Counted from the stretch's first letter, positions 6,472 through 16,400 are shown. The stretch: 64,000 nucleotides of DNA from Actinomycetota bacterium (GCA_016871395.1 VFYV01000003.1:1-64000); one strand, 5' to 3'. Notes: generated by a model not told the origin, from the sequence alone. Numbers and translations: made by a program.

Positions 6472-8691
6472 ATGAAAGACCAGCAAAACGCGCCCCAAGA
6501 CCGTCCGCCGATGAGTTCGGCCTCGGCCCTGGTGGCATCCATCGCCGTCGAGGCACCCACTCACGACGCGACAAACCTCGATGTCGACGCCTCGGCGCTG
6601 AGCGGGTTCGTGGAGGCCGGTGACGCCCGGACATCGTTGCGGGCCGGTCTCAAAACCGGCGGTGTCGGAGTCGCCCTCGTTCTGCTGATCTTCACCATCC
6701 TCGAAGACTTCGATCGGGTTGCCATGCAGGTGCTCGGCCCCGACATCCAAGAGACCCTGGGGGTGTCTGACACTGTTCTCCTCGGCTTACAGAGTTTCGG
6801 CGGTGTCGTTCTCGTGCTGGCCACCTTGCCGTTCGCGTGGCTGGCCGATCGATACTCCCGGGTTCGTGTTCTCAGCGGCGCGTCGGGGTTGTGGTTGCTG
6901 TTCGTCGGGTTCACCGGTGCGGTGGTCAATCCTTTCTTGATGGGGGTCGCTCGCGCCGGCTCCGGATTCGGGGCCTCGGCTCGCATACCCATCGGCCCGT
7001 CCCTCGTCGCCGATCAATACCCCTTGAGAGTGCGAACGCGTATCTTTGCTCTCGAGGCTCTGGGTCGTCCGCTCGGTCAGGTGTTCGGTCCGTTGTTCGC
7101 CGGAGGAATTGTGTTGGCCGCTGGTGACGACGCGGGTGACTGGCGTGTCGTCTTTTTCGCGCTGATGATCCCCGCAGCCGCGTCGGTGTTGTGGTCGCTG
7201 ACGTTGAAGGAACCCGTGCGCGGTCAGCAGGAACAAGAGGCCGTTTTGGGTGCGGCGATGACTGGTCCGGCGGCCGACCCCCCCGTGCGTTTGTCGGCGG
7301 CATTCCAGCGTCTGAAGAAAGTACGTACGTTCTACTTTCTCGTGGTTGGCATCGGTGTGCTCGGCTTCGCGTTGGTCGCGGTGCCGAGTGCTTTCAACTT
7401 GCTGCTCGAGGACGCGTATGGTTACGACGCGTTCAAGCGTGGTTGGCTGGGCGCGGTCACTTGGTCGGGAGCACTCATCGGCATCCCACTCGCTGGTCGA
7501 TTCGGTGACCGGATTTTCCGCAAGAACCCCTCGACATCTTTGAAGATGATGGGTGGATTCATCCTCCTCTACGGACTTTTCCTCACCGTGGGACTGCGGT
7601 TTCAAAATCCGGTCGTGATGGTTGCTCTCGTCACCGTCGGCTATTCCTTCCAAGGCATGGCCTTCACTCAATTGGGTCCGGCGATCTCGTCGATCATTCC
7701 GTATCAAATGCGCTCACAGGCGTTCGCGATGGTCGGGGTGTACATCTTCCTCATGGGTGGATTTTTCGGCGGTTTACTGGCCGGTGCCCTCTCTGACGCG
7801 CACGGCGAGCGCACGGCGCTCACCTCCGTCGTTCCGCCCGCGGCTCTGTTGGGGGGATTGCTCATCATTTACGGAAGTCGTTACATGAAAAGGGACATCG
7901 CGCTTTGCGTCGCCGAGTTGAAAGAGCAGCGCGAGGAACAAGTCCGACTCAGCGCAGACCCGGACGGCGTCCCGGTGTTGCAGGTCCGCAACGTCGACGT
8001 CAGTTACGGAAACTTGCAGGTGCTCTTCGATGTCAACTTCGACGTACGGAGGGGCGAGGTCCTCGCTCTGCTCGGCACCAATGGGGCGGGTAAATCGACC
8101 ATCTTGCGGGCGATCTCCGGACTGGTGATGCCGGATCGGGGAGTGGTCCGCATGAACGGCCGCACCGTCACGTTGGTCGATCCGCAATTCCGTTCGCAGA
8201 TGGGTTTGGTGCAGATTCCTGGTGGTGAGGCGGTGTTCCCGTCCATGACGGTGGCCGAGAATCTGGCCATCTGGAGTCGCCAGATCCCCGATGTCGGCAA
8301 GCGTCGGGAGAAGTTGAATTTGGTCGAAGAGACGTTTCCCATGCTTCAGAATCGCATCGACCAACGTGCGGGTTCGTTGTCCGGTGGCCAGCAGCAGATG
8401 CTGGCGCTCGCCAAAGCCATCATGCTCGAGCCCGAGTTGCTGTGCATCGACGAATTGTCGTTGGGTCTGGCACCGGTGGTGGTGCAGGATCTGTTGCGTG
8501 TAGTGGAACGATTGAAAGAGCAGGGAACCACGATGCTCATCGTCGAACAGTCGGTGAACGTCGCTCTTTCCATCGCCGACCGGGCGGTTTTCATGGAGCG
8601 CGGTCAGGTCAGGTTCGAGGGTCCGGCGAGGGATCTCCTCGAGCGAGGTGACTTGTTGCGCGCGGTCTTCTTGTCGGGCGCGGGCGCGTGA
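6472..8691 (+). CDS. MFS transporter fused to LivF-type ABC ATPase
   Basis: A 739-residue fusion. Residues about 60-470 form a major facilitator carrier of roughly 12 helices, with a motif-A-like loop WLADRYSRVRVL at 123-134. After a short charged linker, residues about 502-739 form a complete LivF-type ATPase: Walker A GTNGAGKST (535-543), signature LSGGQ (636-640), Walker B with D660-E661, and the LivF-typical VEQ at the switch position. A secondary carrier joined to an ABC ATPase is unusual. It replaces a free LivF and overlaps the next gene by one base (TGATG), so both chains are made together. Whether the MFS half transports, acts as a helper, or energises the same import is unknown. The reading frame is open throughout. 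Confidence 0.85.
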   Translation: MKDQQNAPQDRPPMSSASALVASIAVEAPTHDATNLDVDASALSGFVEAGDARTSLRAGLKTGGVGVALVLLIFTILEDFDRVAMQVLGPDIQETLGVSDTVLLGLQSFGGVVLVLATLPFAWLADRYSRVRVLSGASGLWLLFVGFTGAVVNPFLMGVARAGSGFGASARIPIGPSLVADQYPLRVRTRIFALEALGRPLGQVFGPLFAGGIVLAAGDDAGDWRVVFFALMIPAAASVLWSLTLKEPVRGQQEQEAVLGAAMTGPAADPPVRLSAAFQRLKKVRTFYFLVVGIGVLGFALVAVPSAFNLLLEDAYGYDAFKRGWLGAVTWSGALIGIPLAGRFGDRIFRKNPSTSLKMMGGFILLYGLFLTVGLRFQNPVVMVALVTVGYSFQGMAFTQLGPAISSIIPYQMRSQAFAMVGVYIFLMGGFFGGLLAGALSDAHGERTALTSVVPPAALLGGLLIIYGSRYMKRDIALCVAELKEQREEQVRLSADPDGVPVLQVRNVDVSYGNLQVLFDVNFDVRRGEVLALLGTNGAGKSTILRAISGLVMPDRGVVRMNGRTVTLVDPQFRSQMGLVQIPGGEAVFPSMTVAENLAIWSRQIPDVGKRREKLNLVEETFPMLQNRIDQRAGSLSGGQQQMLALAKAIMLEPELLCIDELSLGLAPVVVQDLLRVVERLKEQGTTMLIVEQSVNVALSIADRAVFMERGQVRFEGPARDLLERGDLLRAVFLSGAGA

Positions 8692-11507
8692 TGGCCATGC
8701 TCGGTTTGGTTCTTTCCGGAGACATCGTCTTCGACGGTCTGGTGCAGGGTCTCGTTTACGCCCTGGTGGCGTTCGGATTGCTGTTGATCTACCGGGCCAC
8801 GGGGGTCATCAACTTCGCCCACGGTCAGATCGGGGCTTTCGGTGGTTACCTGATGGCCGTTCTCCAGATTCGCTACGACGTGGCGTTCGGAGTGTCATTG
8901 CCCCTGGCGCTCTTGGCCGGGACGGTGCTCGGGGTGGTGTCGGAACTGGTTCTGCGCCGTCTGTTCACTCAACCACGCTTGTTGTTGTTCGTGGCGACCC
9001 TCGGGCTCACTCAGGTGATCCAGTTACTCCAATTACGGCTTCCCATTCCTGACGAACAAGCATCGAGTGTCACGTTCCCCGTGTTGATCGTCGGCAGCTG
9101 GGAGGTTGCCGGAGTCTCCGTGACGGGACCGCAAGTACAGGTCCTGCTCGTGGTTCCGGCGCTGATGGCCTTTCTCGGCTGGTTGTTCTTGAAAAGTCCC
9201 TTCGGCATGCAGGTACGCGCGTCGGCCGACAACCTGTCGGCGGCGCAATTGGCCGGAATCAGCGTGCGCAAAGTGTCGACGAAGACGTGGGCATTGGCCG
9301 GCCTGTTGGCCGCTCTCAGCGCGCTACTCATCGCGCCAATGCAGGGGAGTTCGATTGCCACGGTTCAAAATGCACTCGGTCCCAAATTGCTCCTGCTCTC
9401 CCTGGTTGCGGCCATGTTCGGGCGAATGAAGTCCTTCGGCTGGACCTTGGTCGGCGGAGTGGTGGCTGGAGTGGTCGACCGCTTGCTGCTGTCCTGGTCC
9501 CTCGGCGGAGACCTGCCGATGGGGTCCAACGTCGCTCTACTGTTCCTCATCTTGCTGGTGGTGTTGTTCACGATCGGGCGCAGCGAGTCGATGCGCGACA
9601 GCGGATGGCAGCTCACCAACAAGGTGCGTGCCGCTCGCCAAGAATTGACTCGCCATCCGCTGTACCGCGTCCTGACGTGGGGAGGGGTCGTCGCCCTGGG
9701 TGCCCTGGCTCTCGCGGTTCCGATCATCGCCGAAAAGCCCAGCGACATCTTGAAGTTCACCACCGTGCCCGTTTTTTTGATCGTGGCGCTGTCCATCACG
9801 ATCTTGACCGGTTGGGGCGGTCAATTGTCGCTGGGTCAATTCGGTTTCGTGGCACTCGGCTCGTACTCCACCATCTATTTCGCCAACGGACTTCCCTATT
9901 GGACCGCGTCACTCATCGGTGTGTCCGTCGGGGTGGCCGCGGCCGTCGTCATCGGAGTCCCGGCGTTGCGGGTGAAGGGTCTGTATCTGGCGGTCATCAC
10001 CCTGGGTTTCGGATTGGTCATCCGCTCTTGGTTCATCGTGGCCGACAAGGTCGCTGACGGGGGAACGGCAAAGTTGAATGTCGACCGGGCCAAGGGCTTT
10101 CGTCTCCTCTTCTTCACCGTCAAGGGAAACGATTTCGATGGCGCGTATTATTTCTGTCTGCTCATCGCGGTCGTGGCGATTCTTCTTGTTTGGCGAGTAC
10201 GTCGCACCGGGATCGGACGTTCGATCATCGCCACGCGCGACAACGAGAACTCGGCGGCGGCCTTCACGGTTTCTCCCCAACGGGCGAAGTTGTTGGCGTT
10301 CGCCATGTCGGGAGGTTTGGCTGCCCTGGCTGGTGCCCTCATGCCCTTGGCGGACCGCAGCGGTCAATTCAAGGTCGACCTGCTCGCTTTCGAGTTCGAG
10401 GATTCCCTTCGTATCGTCGCGGTTGCGGTCGTTGGCGGAATCGGCTCCATCACCGGTGCGGTTTTGGGAACGTTGGTGATCATCGCTGTTCCGATCTTCT
10501 TCGACGGAACCGACCAAGTCCAGTTGTTCGCCAGCGGTTTTGGCATGTTGATCGTGTTGCTCTACTTCCCGAGTGGTCTCATCTCGATCCTGCACTCGTT
10601 CCGCGACGTTCTCTTGTCCTGGATCGCCCGTCGCACCGACTGGACCCCGCCGGTTCGTGAGAGGGGCGCCAACGTCGTTTCGTTGGCCAATTCCACGGCG
10701 AAGAAGCCGTCGGTGGCGATGCCTTTGCGTACCGACGGGCTGACGGTGAACCTCGGTGGTCGCATCATCGTCGAAGGCGTCGACCTGGAGGTTCGCTCCG
10801 GCGAGATCGTCGGGCTCATCGGAACGAATGGTGCCGGCAAGACGACCATCCTCAACGCGGTCTCAGGTTTACTGCCGTCCACGGGTGTGGTGGAGTTGTA
10901 CGGACGAGACATCGCGAACCTCTCGGCCCACCGTCGCGCTCGATTGGGGCAGGGGCGGGCGTTTCAGAACGCCCGTCTGTTCGCCTCTCTCACCGTACGC
11001 GAGACCGTGATGGTCGCTCTCGAATCGCGTCAGCGTTCGTTGTTCGTTCCCTCCGTCCTCGGGTTGCCGCCGTCACCAATCGCCGAGCGTCGTAAGCGCC
11101 GCGAATCCGACGAGATCATCAGTTATCTCGGGCTCGGTCGGTATGCGGACTCGTTGTTGGGCGAGTTGTCCACCGGGACGCGTCGCGTCGTCGAGCTGGG
11201 GGCGCTCATCGCTCTGGACTCGAGATTGTTGCTGCTCGACGAGCCGACCGCCGGAGTCGCCCAGCGCGAAACCGAAGCTTTCGGACCGCTGGTCCAGACC
11301 ATCCAACGAGAGCTCGGTGCGTCTATTCTGATCATCGAGCACGACATGCCGATGGTCATGTCCATCTCCGATCGCATTTACTGCCTGGAGGCCGGACGGG
11401 TCATCGCCGAGGGCGACCCCAAGTCGATCCGCGAGAACCCCGCCGTGATCGCCAGTTATCTGGGGACCGACGAACGGGCCATCCAACGCAGCAACACGAA
11501 TGACTGA
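8691..11507 (+). CDS. LivH-LivM-LivG fusion: branched-chain-type ABC permease/permease/ATPase
   Basis: A 938-residue fusion of three normally separate subunits. Residues about 1-300 are a LivH-type permease (INFAHGQIGAFGGY near the N-terminus, a typical start). Residues about 325-630 are a LivM-type permease with GQLSLGQFGFVALGSY. Residues about 685-938 are a LivG-type ATPase: Walker A GTNGAGKTT, signature LSTGTRR, Walker B LLLLDEPTAG and switch His in IIEHDM. Together with the upstream LivF-type domain and the LivJ-like lipoprotein, this completes a five-module hydrophobic/aromatic acid importer in three polypeptides. The start is ATG 8691, which shares a base with the preceding stop codon; GTG 8688 is also in frame. 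Confidence 0.9.
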   Translation: MAMLGLVLSGDIVFDGLVQGLVYALVAFGLLLIYRATGVINFAHGQIGAFGGYLMAVLQIRYDVAFGVSLPLALLAGTVLGVVSELVLRRLFTQPRLLLFVATLGLTQVIQLLQLRLPIPDEQASSVTFPVLIVGSWEVAGVSVTGPQVQVLLVVPALMAFLGWLFLKSPFGMQVRASADNLSAAQLAGISVRKVSTKTWALAGLLAALSALLIAPMQGSSIATVQNALGPKLLLLSLVAAMFGRMKSFGWTLVGGVVAGVVDRLLLSWSLGGDLPMGSNVALLFLILLVVLFTIGRSESMRDSGWQLTNKVRAARQELTRHPLYRVLTWGGVVALGALALAVPIIAEKPSDILKFTTVPVFLIVALSITILTGWGGQLSLGQFGFVALGSYSTIYFANGLPYWTASLIGVSVGVAAAVVIGVPALRVKGLYLAVITLGFGLVIRSWFIVADKVADGGTAKLNVDRAKGFRLLFFTVKGNDFDGAYYFCLLIAVVAILLVWRVRRTGIGRSIIATRDNENSAAAFTVSPQRAKLLAFAMSGGLAALAGALMPLADRSGQFKVDLLAFEFEDSLRIVAVAVVGGIGSITGAVLGTLVIIAVPIFFDGTDQVQLFASGFGMLIVLLYFPSGLISILHSFRDVLLSWIARRTDWTPPVRERGANVVSLANSTAKKPSVAMPLRTDGLTVNLGGRIIVEGVDLEVRSGEIVGLIGTNGAGKTTILNAVSGLLPSTGVVELYGRDIANLSAHRRARLGQGRAFQNARLFASLTVRETVMVALESRQRSLFVPSVLGLPPSPIAERRKRRESDEIISYLGLGRYADSLLGELSTGTRRVVELGALIALDSRLLLLDEPTAGVAQRETEAFGPLVQTIQRELGASILIIEHDMPMVMSISDRIYCLEAGRVIAEGDPKSIRENPAVIASYLGTDERAIQRSNTND

Positions 11508-11513
11508 TTCTCC

Positions 11514-13631
11514 ATGACCGAACGCGCGTACAACTCCCTACTTTCGTCCGGTCGCATCGCTGGACTCGAATTGTCGAATCGGGTGTTCCTGGCGGCCATG
11601 GACATGAACCTTTGTGTCGACGGCGAGATCAGCGACGGCGAGATCGCCCACTACACGGCCCGAGCGGCGGGCGGAACCGCCATGGTCATCACCGGCACCG
11701 GTGCGGTGGCGTGGCCCGTGGGTGCCACCTCGCGCCATCAGCCGGCGTTCTCCGACGATCGTTTCATTCCCGGCATCGGCCGGTTGGCGGACTCGGTTCA
11801 CGCCGCCGGCGGTCGTCTGTGCATGCAGCTCTGTCACCACGGCAAGACCGCCAGTGTGGACACGGCCGAGGGTCGACCGCAGTTGGTGCCCTCGTTGCTC
11901 GACGGTACCCCCGATCTGTCGGCCCTTCGAGACAGCCCAATGGACGAGTTGCGGCGACTCGCCACGGCCACGCAAGGCAAGAAAGCCACCTACAAGGTGG
12001 CCGACGAGGAAGACTTGGTCTGGGTGATCGATCAGTTCGCCGCCGCCGCCCGACGCGTGAAGTTCGCCGGCGTCGACGCCATCGAGATCCACGCCGCCCA
12101 CGGCTATCTGTTGTCGACCTTTTTGTCGCGCACCTATAACAAGCGTGACGATCGTTGGGGAGGTTCGATCGAGAACCGGGCACGCCTCACCTGTGAGGTG
12201 GTGCGGGCGGTGAAGCGCGAGGTGGGTGCGGATTACCCGGTGCTCGTTCGACTGAATGGTCATGAATACGGACCGTGGGATGGCCTGACCGCGGCTGAGA
12301 GCGCCGAAGCGGCGGCTCTCATCGAGCGAGCGGGGGCTGACGCCATCCACGTCTCGGCCAACGCGCACAATCCCTTCGCCGACTTCACCGACGGGCCGTT
12401 GCCCAGCGCGGTGGGGGCGTATCGCGAGCACACCAAGACGATCAAGCAGGCCGTATCCATCCCCGTGGTGGCCGTGGGGCGCATGTTGCCCGAGTTGGCC
12501 GACGAGATGATTGCCGCCGGCGAATGCGACTTCGTCTCCATGGGACGCCAGCTCCTGGCCGATCCCGAATTGGTGAACAAGATTCGGGCCGGCCGTCGTC
12601 GCTCGGTGAGGCCGTGCATCAACTGCTACGTGTGCGTCGAGCAGAACTTCTTCGATGGCAACCCGAAATGCGCCGTCAACCCGGCCTTGTGCAACGAGGA
12701 GGTGGCGCTCCTCACGCCGTTCGATCGTCCTCGGCACGTTGTCGTCATCGGTGGCGGACCCGGTGGCATGGAGGCCGCGCGCGTGGCGGCGACTCGTGGG
12801 GCCAAGGTCACTCTCATCGAAAAGGGCGGGCGTCTCGGTGGAACGCTGTGGTTCTCCCAACTCACGACGCCGGCCAATGAGATGCTCGTCGACTGGTTGA
12901 CCCACGAGGTCGAGCGCCTCGGTGTGGAAGTTTTGCTGGGCACCCGTGCCGACGTCGATCTCGTCGACAGTCTGCGGCCCGATGTGGTGATCGTGGCCAC
13001 GGGTGCTCGTCGCGGTCGTCCGGACGTTCCTGGTGCGGATCTACCCCATGTGCTCACCGGTGATGCACTGCGCGGTGTCATCACCGGCGAGGCCGATGCC
13101 GATCTCGCGGCGCTGGGTCCACTCCAACGAGTGGTGGTGGCGGCGGGTCGCGCGGTGGGAGCGTTGAGCGATGCGAACCGCGTCCGTCGCCTTTCCAAGA
13201 TGTGGATGCCGATCGGCAGACGCGTGGTCGTCGTCGGAGGCGGTTTGGTGGGTCTCGAACTGGCCGAGTATCTGGCCGAGCGCGGACGTCACGTCACGGT
13301 GTTGGAAGAGGGCCAACACCTTGGTCTTCCGATGGCCATGCCCCGTCGTTGGACGGCGGTGCGCGAGGCCCGCGAGCACGGCGTCGTCCTCGTTCGTGAA
13401 GCGCGTCTGGTGTCGATTTCGTGCGACTCGGTCCGTTACCACGTGGGTGACGAGCAGTTCGACGTGGGGGCGGACAACGTGATCGTGGCCGGCGAAGTTC
13501 GTGCTGACGCATCCCTCGCCGACGAGCTGTCGGCGCGGGGGCTGAACGTGAGGTTGGTCGGTGATGCCGCCGAGGTGGGCTACATAGAGGGTGCCATTCA
13601 CGGCGCCATGAAGGTGGCCCGTGACCTCTGA
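11514..13631 (+). CDS. NADH:flavin oxidoreductase, 2,4-dienoyl-CoA reductase (FadH) type
   Basis: A 705-residue flavo-iron-sulfur protein with FadH architecture: an old-yellow-enzyme FMN barrel (about 1-370, with HAAHGYLLSTFLS and RWGGSIENRARL), a 4Fe-4S site CINCYVC followed 11 residues later by another Cys, and an FAD/NAD(P) region with two dinucleotide-binding loops (GGGPGG and GGGLVG). FadH-type enzymes reduce conjugated double bonds in CoA esters, and relatives act on aromatic or steroid intermediates. The gene starts 6 bp after the transporter fusion and overlaps the next FadD gene by 11 bp, so it belongs to the same transcript. This couples uptake, CoA activation and reduction. The exact substrate cannot be assigned. 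Confidence 0.88.
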   Translation: MTERAYNSLLSSGRIAGLELSNRVFLAAMDMNLCVDGEISDGEIAHYTARAAGGTAMVITGTGAVAWPVGATSRHQPAFSDDRFIPGIGRLADSVHAAGGRLCMQLCHHGKTASVDTAEGRPQLVPSLLDGTPDLSALRDSPMDELRRLATATQGKKATYKVADEEDLVWVIDQFAAAARRVKFAGVDAIEIHAAHGYLLSTFLSRTYNKRDDRWGGSIENRARLTCEVVRAVKREVGADYPVLVRLNGHEYGPWDGLTAAESAEAAALIERAGADAIHVSANAHNPFADFTDGPLPSAVGAYREHTKTIKQAVSIPVVAVGRMLPELADEMIAAGECDFVSMGRQLLADPELVNKIRAGRRRSVRPCINCYVCVEQNFFDGNPKCAVNPALCNEEVALLTPFDRPRHVVVIGGGPGGMEAARVAATRGAKVTLIEKGGRLGGTLWFSQLTTPANEMLVDWLTHEVERLGVEVLLGTRADVDLVDSLRPDVVIVATGARRGRPDVPGADLPHVLTGDALRGVITGEADADLAALGPLQRVVVAAGRAVGALSDANRVRRLSKMWMPIGRRVVVVGGGLVGLELAEYLAERGRHVTVLEEGQHLGLPMAMPRRWTAVREAREHGVVLVREARLVSISCDSVRYHVGDEQFDVGADNVIVAGEVRADASLADELSARGLNVRLVGDAAEVGYIEGAIHGAMKVARDL

Positions 13632-15321
13632 GCAAAGTGCCACTCTCACCTTCGCCGATCACGTTCGCGCGCGCGCCGAGGACGACAACGTGGCGATCCT
13701 GTTCGAGGATTCCTCGATCACGTATCGACAGTGGTGTCGAGAGGTCGCGCGTCGGGCCTCGCTGTGGCGCTCGGTCATCGACGCCGCGCCGACGGGGACG
13801 TCGCCCCACATCGGCGTGATGCTCGACAACACCCCCGAATTCACCATGTGGCTCGGGGCTGCCGCGGTGACCGGTGCCAGTGTGGTGGGGATCAACAGCA
13901 CGCGCCGTGGCGCTGAGCTGGCCCGCGACATCGTGCACACATCGTGTCGAGTGGTGGTGACCGATTCGACCCAATCGGGCCTACTCGACGGATTGGATCT
14001 CGGTGGCGCGAACGGGCGGGTCTTCGTCGTCGACTCGACTGAACACGGGTTGTTACTCGCCGAACACGATGGGGCGAGGCTGCCCACCTCGGCACAATGT
14101 CCGGTCGAGCCGTCCTCCACGTTCCTGTTGCTCTTCACGTCGGGAACCAGCGGTGCGCCCAAGGCGGTCATCACCAGTCACCAACGGTTGAATTTCGTGT
14201 CGGGTTCGATGGTGATGATCACCGAGCTGACATCCACGGACGTGACCTACATATCGATGCCACTGTTCCACTCCAACGCGTTGTTCACCGCCTGGGCGCC
14301 CTCGGTGTTGTCAGGGGCCACGATTGCCCTGCGCCGCAAGTTCTCGGCATCGGAGTTCATGCCCGACGTCCGCCGCTATGGTGCGACGTACTTCAATTAC
14401 GTAGGCAAACCGCTCACTTACATCCTGGCCACTCCCGAGAGTCCGAACGACCGGGACCACAAACTGCGTATCGGATTCGGCAACGAGGGTTCGGAAGTCG
14501 ATCTGGCTCGATTCGCCGAACGATTCGGGGTGCGGCTCATCGACGGGTACGGTCAAACCGAGACCGGAGCGTCGATCGTGCGCGTCCCCGGGATGCCAGC
14601 GGGGGCCCTCGGGGTGGCGGCCCAACCCACCATCACCGTTCGTGACCCCGGGTCCAATCGCGAGTGCCCGCGGGCGGTCTTCGACGATCGAGGTCGGGTG
14701 CTCAACTTGGAGGAGGCCACCGGAGAGATCGTCAATGCCGGCGGAGGCACGTTCGAGGGGTACTTCAACAACGAGGAAGCGAATCGGGAGCGTCTTCGTG
14801 ACGGGGCGTATTGGACCGGTGACCTCGCGTACCGTGACGAGTCGGGATTCTTTTACTTCGCCGGTCGAAGCGCCGATTGGATGCGCGTCGATGGAGAGAA
14901 CTTCGCCGGAGCGCCCATCGAGCGCATCATCATGCGCCACCCGAGCGTCCTGCTCGCCGCCGTGTACGGGGTGCCCGACGCCGAGATCGGTGATCGTGTC
15001 ATGGTGGCCATGCAGTTGAAGCCCGAGACCAACTTCGACATCGACGAGTTCGCCTTGTTCCTGTCGACCCAGGGCGACTTGTCCCCGAAGTGGCTTCCCT
15101 CCTTCGTGCAAGTGGTCGACGGGTTTCCGATGACCTCCACCAACAAGGTCGTCAAGCGTGATTTGGTGAAGCGACGATGGCACGACGTGGAAGGCGGGGG
15201 ATCCGCGCGCATCTGGTGGCGTCGTGGTCGTGAGACGAACTTCGTGAGTTTCGATGCTGCTGCCGCGGACGAACTCCGCCGACGATTCGAATCGGTCGGG
15301 CGCGGTCAGATGTTGGCCTGA
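13621..15321 (+). CDS. FadD17-like acyl-CoA synthetase (first of two)
   Basis: A 566-residue adenylate-forming ligase that activates a carboxylic acid to its CoA thioester. It has the ATP loop LFTSGTSGAPKAV, the adenylate motif DGYGQTETG, the hinge region YWTGDLAYRDESGFFYF, and a C-terminal TNKVVKRDL carrying the catalytic Lys. GINSTRRGAELARD is characteristic of the mycobacterial FadD17/FadD1 branch, whose members act in sterol and lipid catabolism (family knowledge). It begins with GTG inside the end of the flavoenzyme gene and closes the transporter operon. It is paralogous to the gene at 17758-19413, sharing FEGYxNN and the GRSADWxRVDxENFA block. Confidence 0.88.
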   Translation: MTSEQSATLTFADHVRARAEDDNVAILFEDSSITYRQWCREVARRASLWRSVIDAAPTGTSPHIGVMLDNTPEFTMWLGAAAVTGASVVGINSTRRGAELARDIVHTSCRVVVTDSTQSGLLDGLDLGGANGRVFVVDSTEHGLLLAEHDGARLPTSAQCPVEPSSTFLLLFTSGTSGAPKAVITSHQRLNFVSGSMVMITELTSTDVTYISMPLFHSNALFTAWAPSVLSGATIALRRKFSASEFMPDVRRYGATYFNYVGKPLTYILATPESPNDRDHKLRIGFGNEGSEVDLARFAERFGVRLIDGYGQTETGASIVRVPGMPAGALGVAAQPTITVRDPGSNRECPRAVFDDRGRVLNLEEATGEIVNAGGGTFEGYFNNEEANRERLRDGAYWTGDLAYRDESGFFYFAGRSADWMRVDGENFAGAPIERIIMRHPSVLLAAVYGVPDAEIGDRVMVAMQLKPETNFDIDEFALFLSTQGDLSPKWLPSFVQVVDGFPMTSTNKVVKRDLVKRRWHDVEGGGSARIWWRRGRETNFVSFDAAAADELRRRFESVGRGQMLA

Positions 15322-15358
15322 TCGCCAAAGCGCACCGCATGCGCGCGCCGGTCCCGCC

Positions 15359-16345
15359 TCAGGGGCGCAGGGCGATCTTGCCGGCCACTCGGCGATTCTC
15401 GAGGTCGCGCAGTGCATCGGCAGCCTGCGCGAGGGGGTACGTCACCGGTTCGACGGGACGCAATTCACCGCGCGCGATGAGAGCCAGCACGTCGTCCAGC
15501 AGGGCGTTGTTGCGATCGGGATTCTTGCCCGCCCACCCACCCCAGTCGACTCCGGTGATTCGTCGATTGCGCAACAAGACCTGGTTCGCCGGCAACCGGG
15601 GAATACCTGCGACGAATCCGATCACCAGATACTGACCGTCGTCGCCCAGGGCGCGAAGACAGGTTTCGCCGACCTCACCACCGATCGGGTCGTAGAGGTA
15701 GTCGATGGCCCCGCCCGACACCCGCTTGGCGGTCTCCTTGATTTCGTCGGCCGACAAGGTGGAGTCGATCGTGACCTCGGCACCGCGCTCGGCGGCCAGT
15801 CGACGCTTCTCGTCCGTGGAGGCCACCGCGACGACCCGCAGACCGAGTGAGCGCCCGACGTCGACGGCGGCCAGACCCACTCCGCTTCCGGCTCCCAGCA
15901 CCATCAGCCACCGGCCCGACTCCACGTGCGCCCGTTCCACCAACGCGAACCAGGCCGTGAGGTAGCTCTGCATGAAGGTGGCCGCCTGACCGTCGGACAG
16001 CGTGCTGGGGATGCGGACGAGACGCTTGGCCGCCACGATCGCTTGGGAGGAGTAACCGCCCAATCCGACGTTGGCGAACACACGTTGGCCGAGTGAGATT
16101 CCCTCCACGTCGGGAGCGATCTCGATCACTCGCCCGACGACCTCCATGCCGGGGACGAAGGGCACGGGTGGTTTGATCTGATATTTGCCTTGCACGAAAA
16201 GGGCGTCGACGAAGTTCACGCCACAGGCGGTGACGTCGAGGCGCACGCAACCGGGGAACAGATCGCCGGCCGACGCTTCCTCCAACACGAGGCGGTCGAG
16301 GGGGCCGAACTCGCGACACACGATGGAGCGAACGACTGCCGACAC
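15359..16345 (-). CDS. Quinone-oxidoreductase-type MDR dehydrogenase
   Basis: A 328-residue medium-chain NADPH oxidoreductase without zinc ligands, as in the QOR/enoyl-reductase group. It has a GroES-like N-terminal domain (VRSIVCREFGPLD, ACGVNFVDALF) and a Rossmann domain with GAGSGVGLAA. A longer reading frame extends to 16414, but GTG 16345 is preferred because TACGGT lies 7 nt upstream and the protein then begins exactly at the family N-terminus. It converges with the FadD gene and diverges from the SDR gene, with a dyad between the two promoters. It probably reduces an enoyl-CoA or ketone intermediate of the island's pathway. Confidence 0.82.
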   Translation of the reverse strand: MSAVVRSIVCREFGPLDRLVLEEASAGDLFPGCVRLDVTACGVNFVDALFVQGKYQIKPPVPFVPGMEVVGRVIEIAPDVEGISLGQRVFANVGLGGYSSQAIVAAKRLVRIPSTLSDGQAATFMQSYLTAWFALVERAHVESGRWLMVLGAGSGVGLAAVDVGRSLGLRVVAVASTDEKRRLAAERGAEVTIDSTLSADEIKETAKRVSGGAIDYLYDPIGGEVGETCLRALGDDGQYLVIGFVAGIPRLPANQVLLRNRRITGVDWGGWAGKNPDRNNALLDDVLALIARGELRPVEPVTYPLAQAADALRDLENRRVAGKIALRP

Positions 16346-16352
16346 GTCGAAC

Positions 16353-16358
16353 ACCGTA
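16353..16358 (-). promoter_or_regulatory. leaderless -10 box (TACGGT) of the MDR gene
   Basis: TACGGT, 7 nt, GTG on the minus strand. It decides the start at 16345 over the longer in-frame alternatives, none of which has a ribosome-binding site. Confidence 0.45.
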
Positions 16359-16400
16359 GTCACCGACGATGGATTCTGGTGGTGCCGGTCAGCGTCGATC

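Noticed and set aside
6322-6750. N-terminal extension of the LivJ-like protein
   Set aside because: A good ribosome site and signal peptide begin at 6321, and the extension crosses the divergent promoter into the MFS gene.
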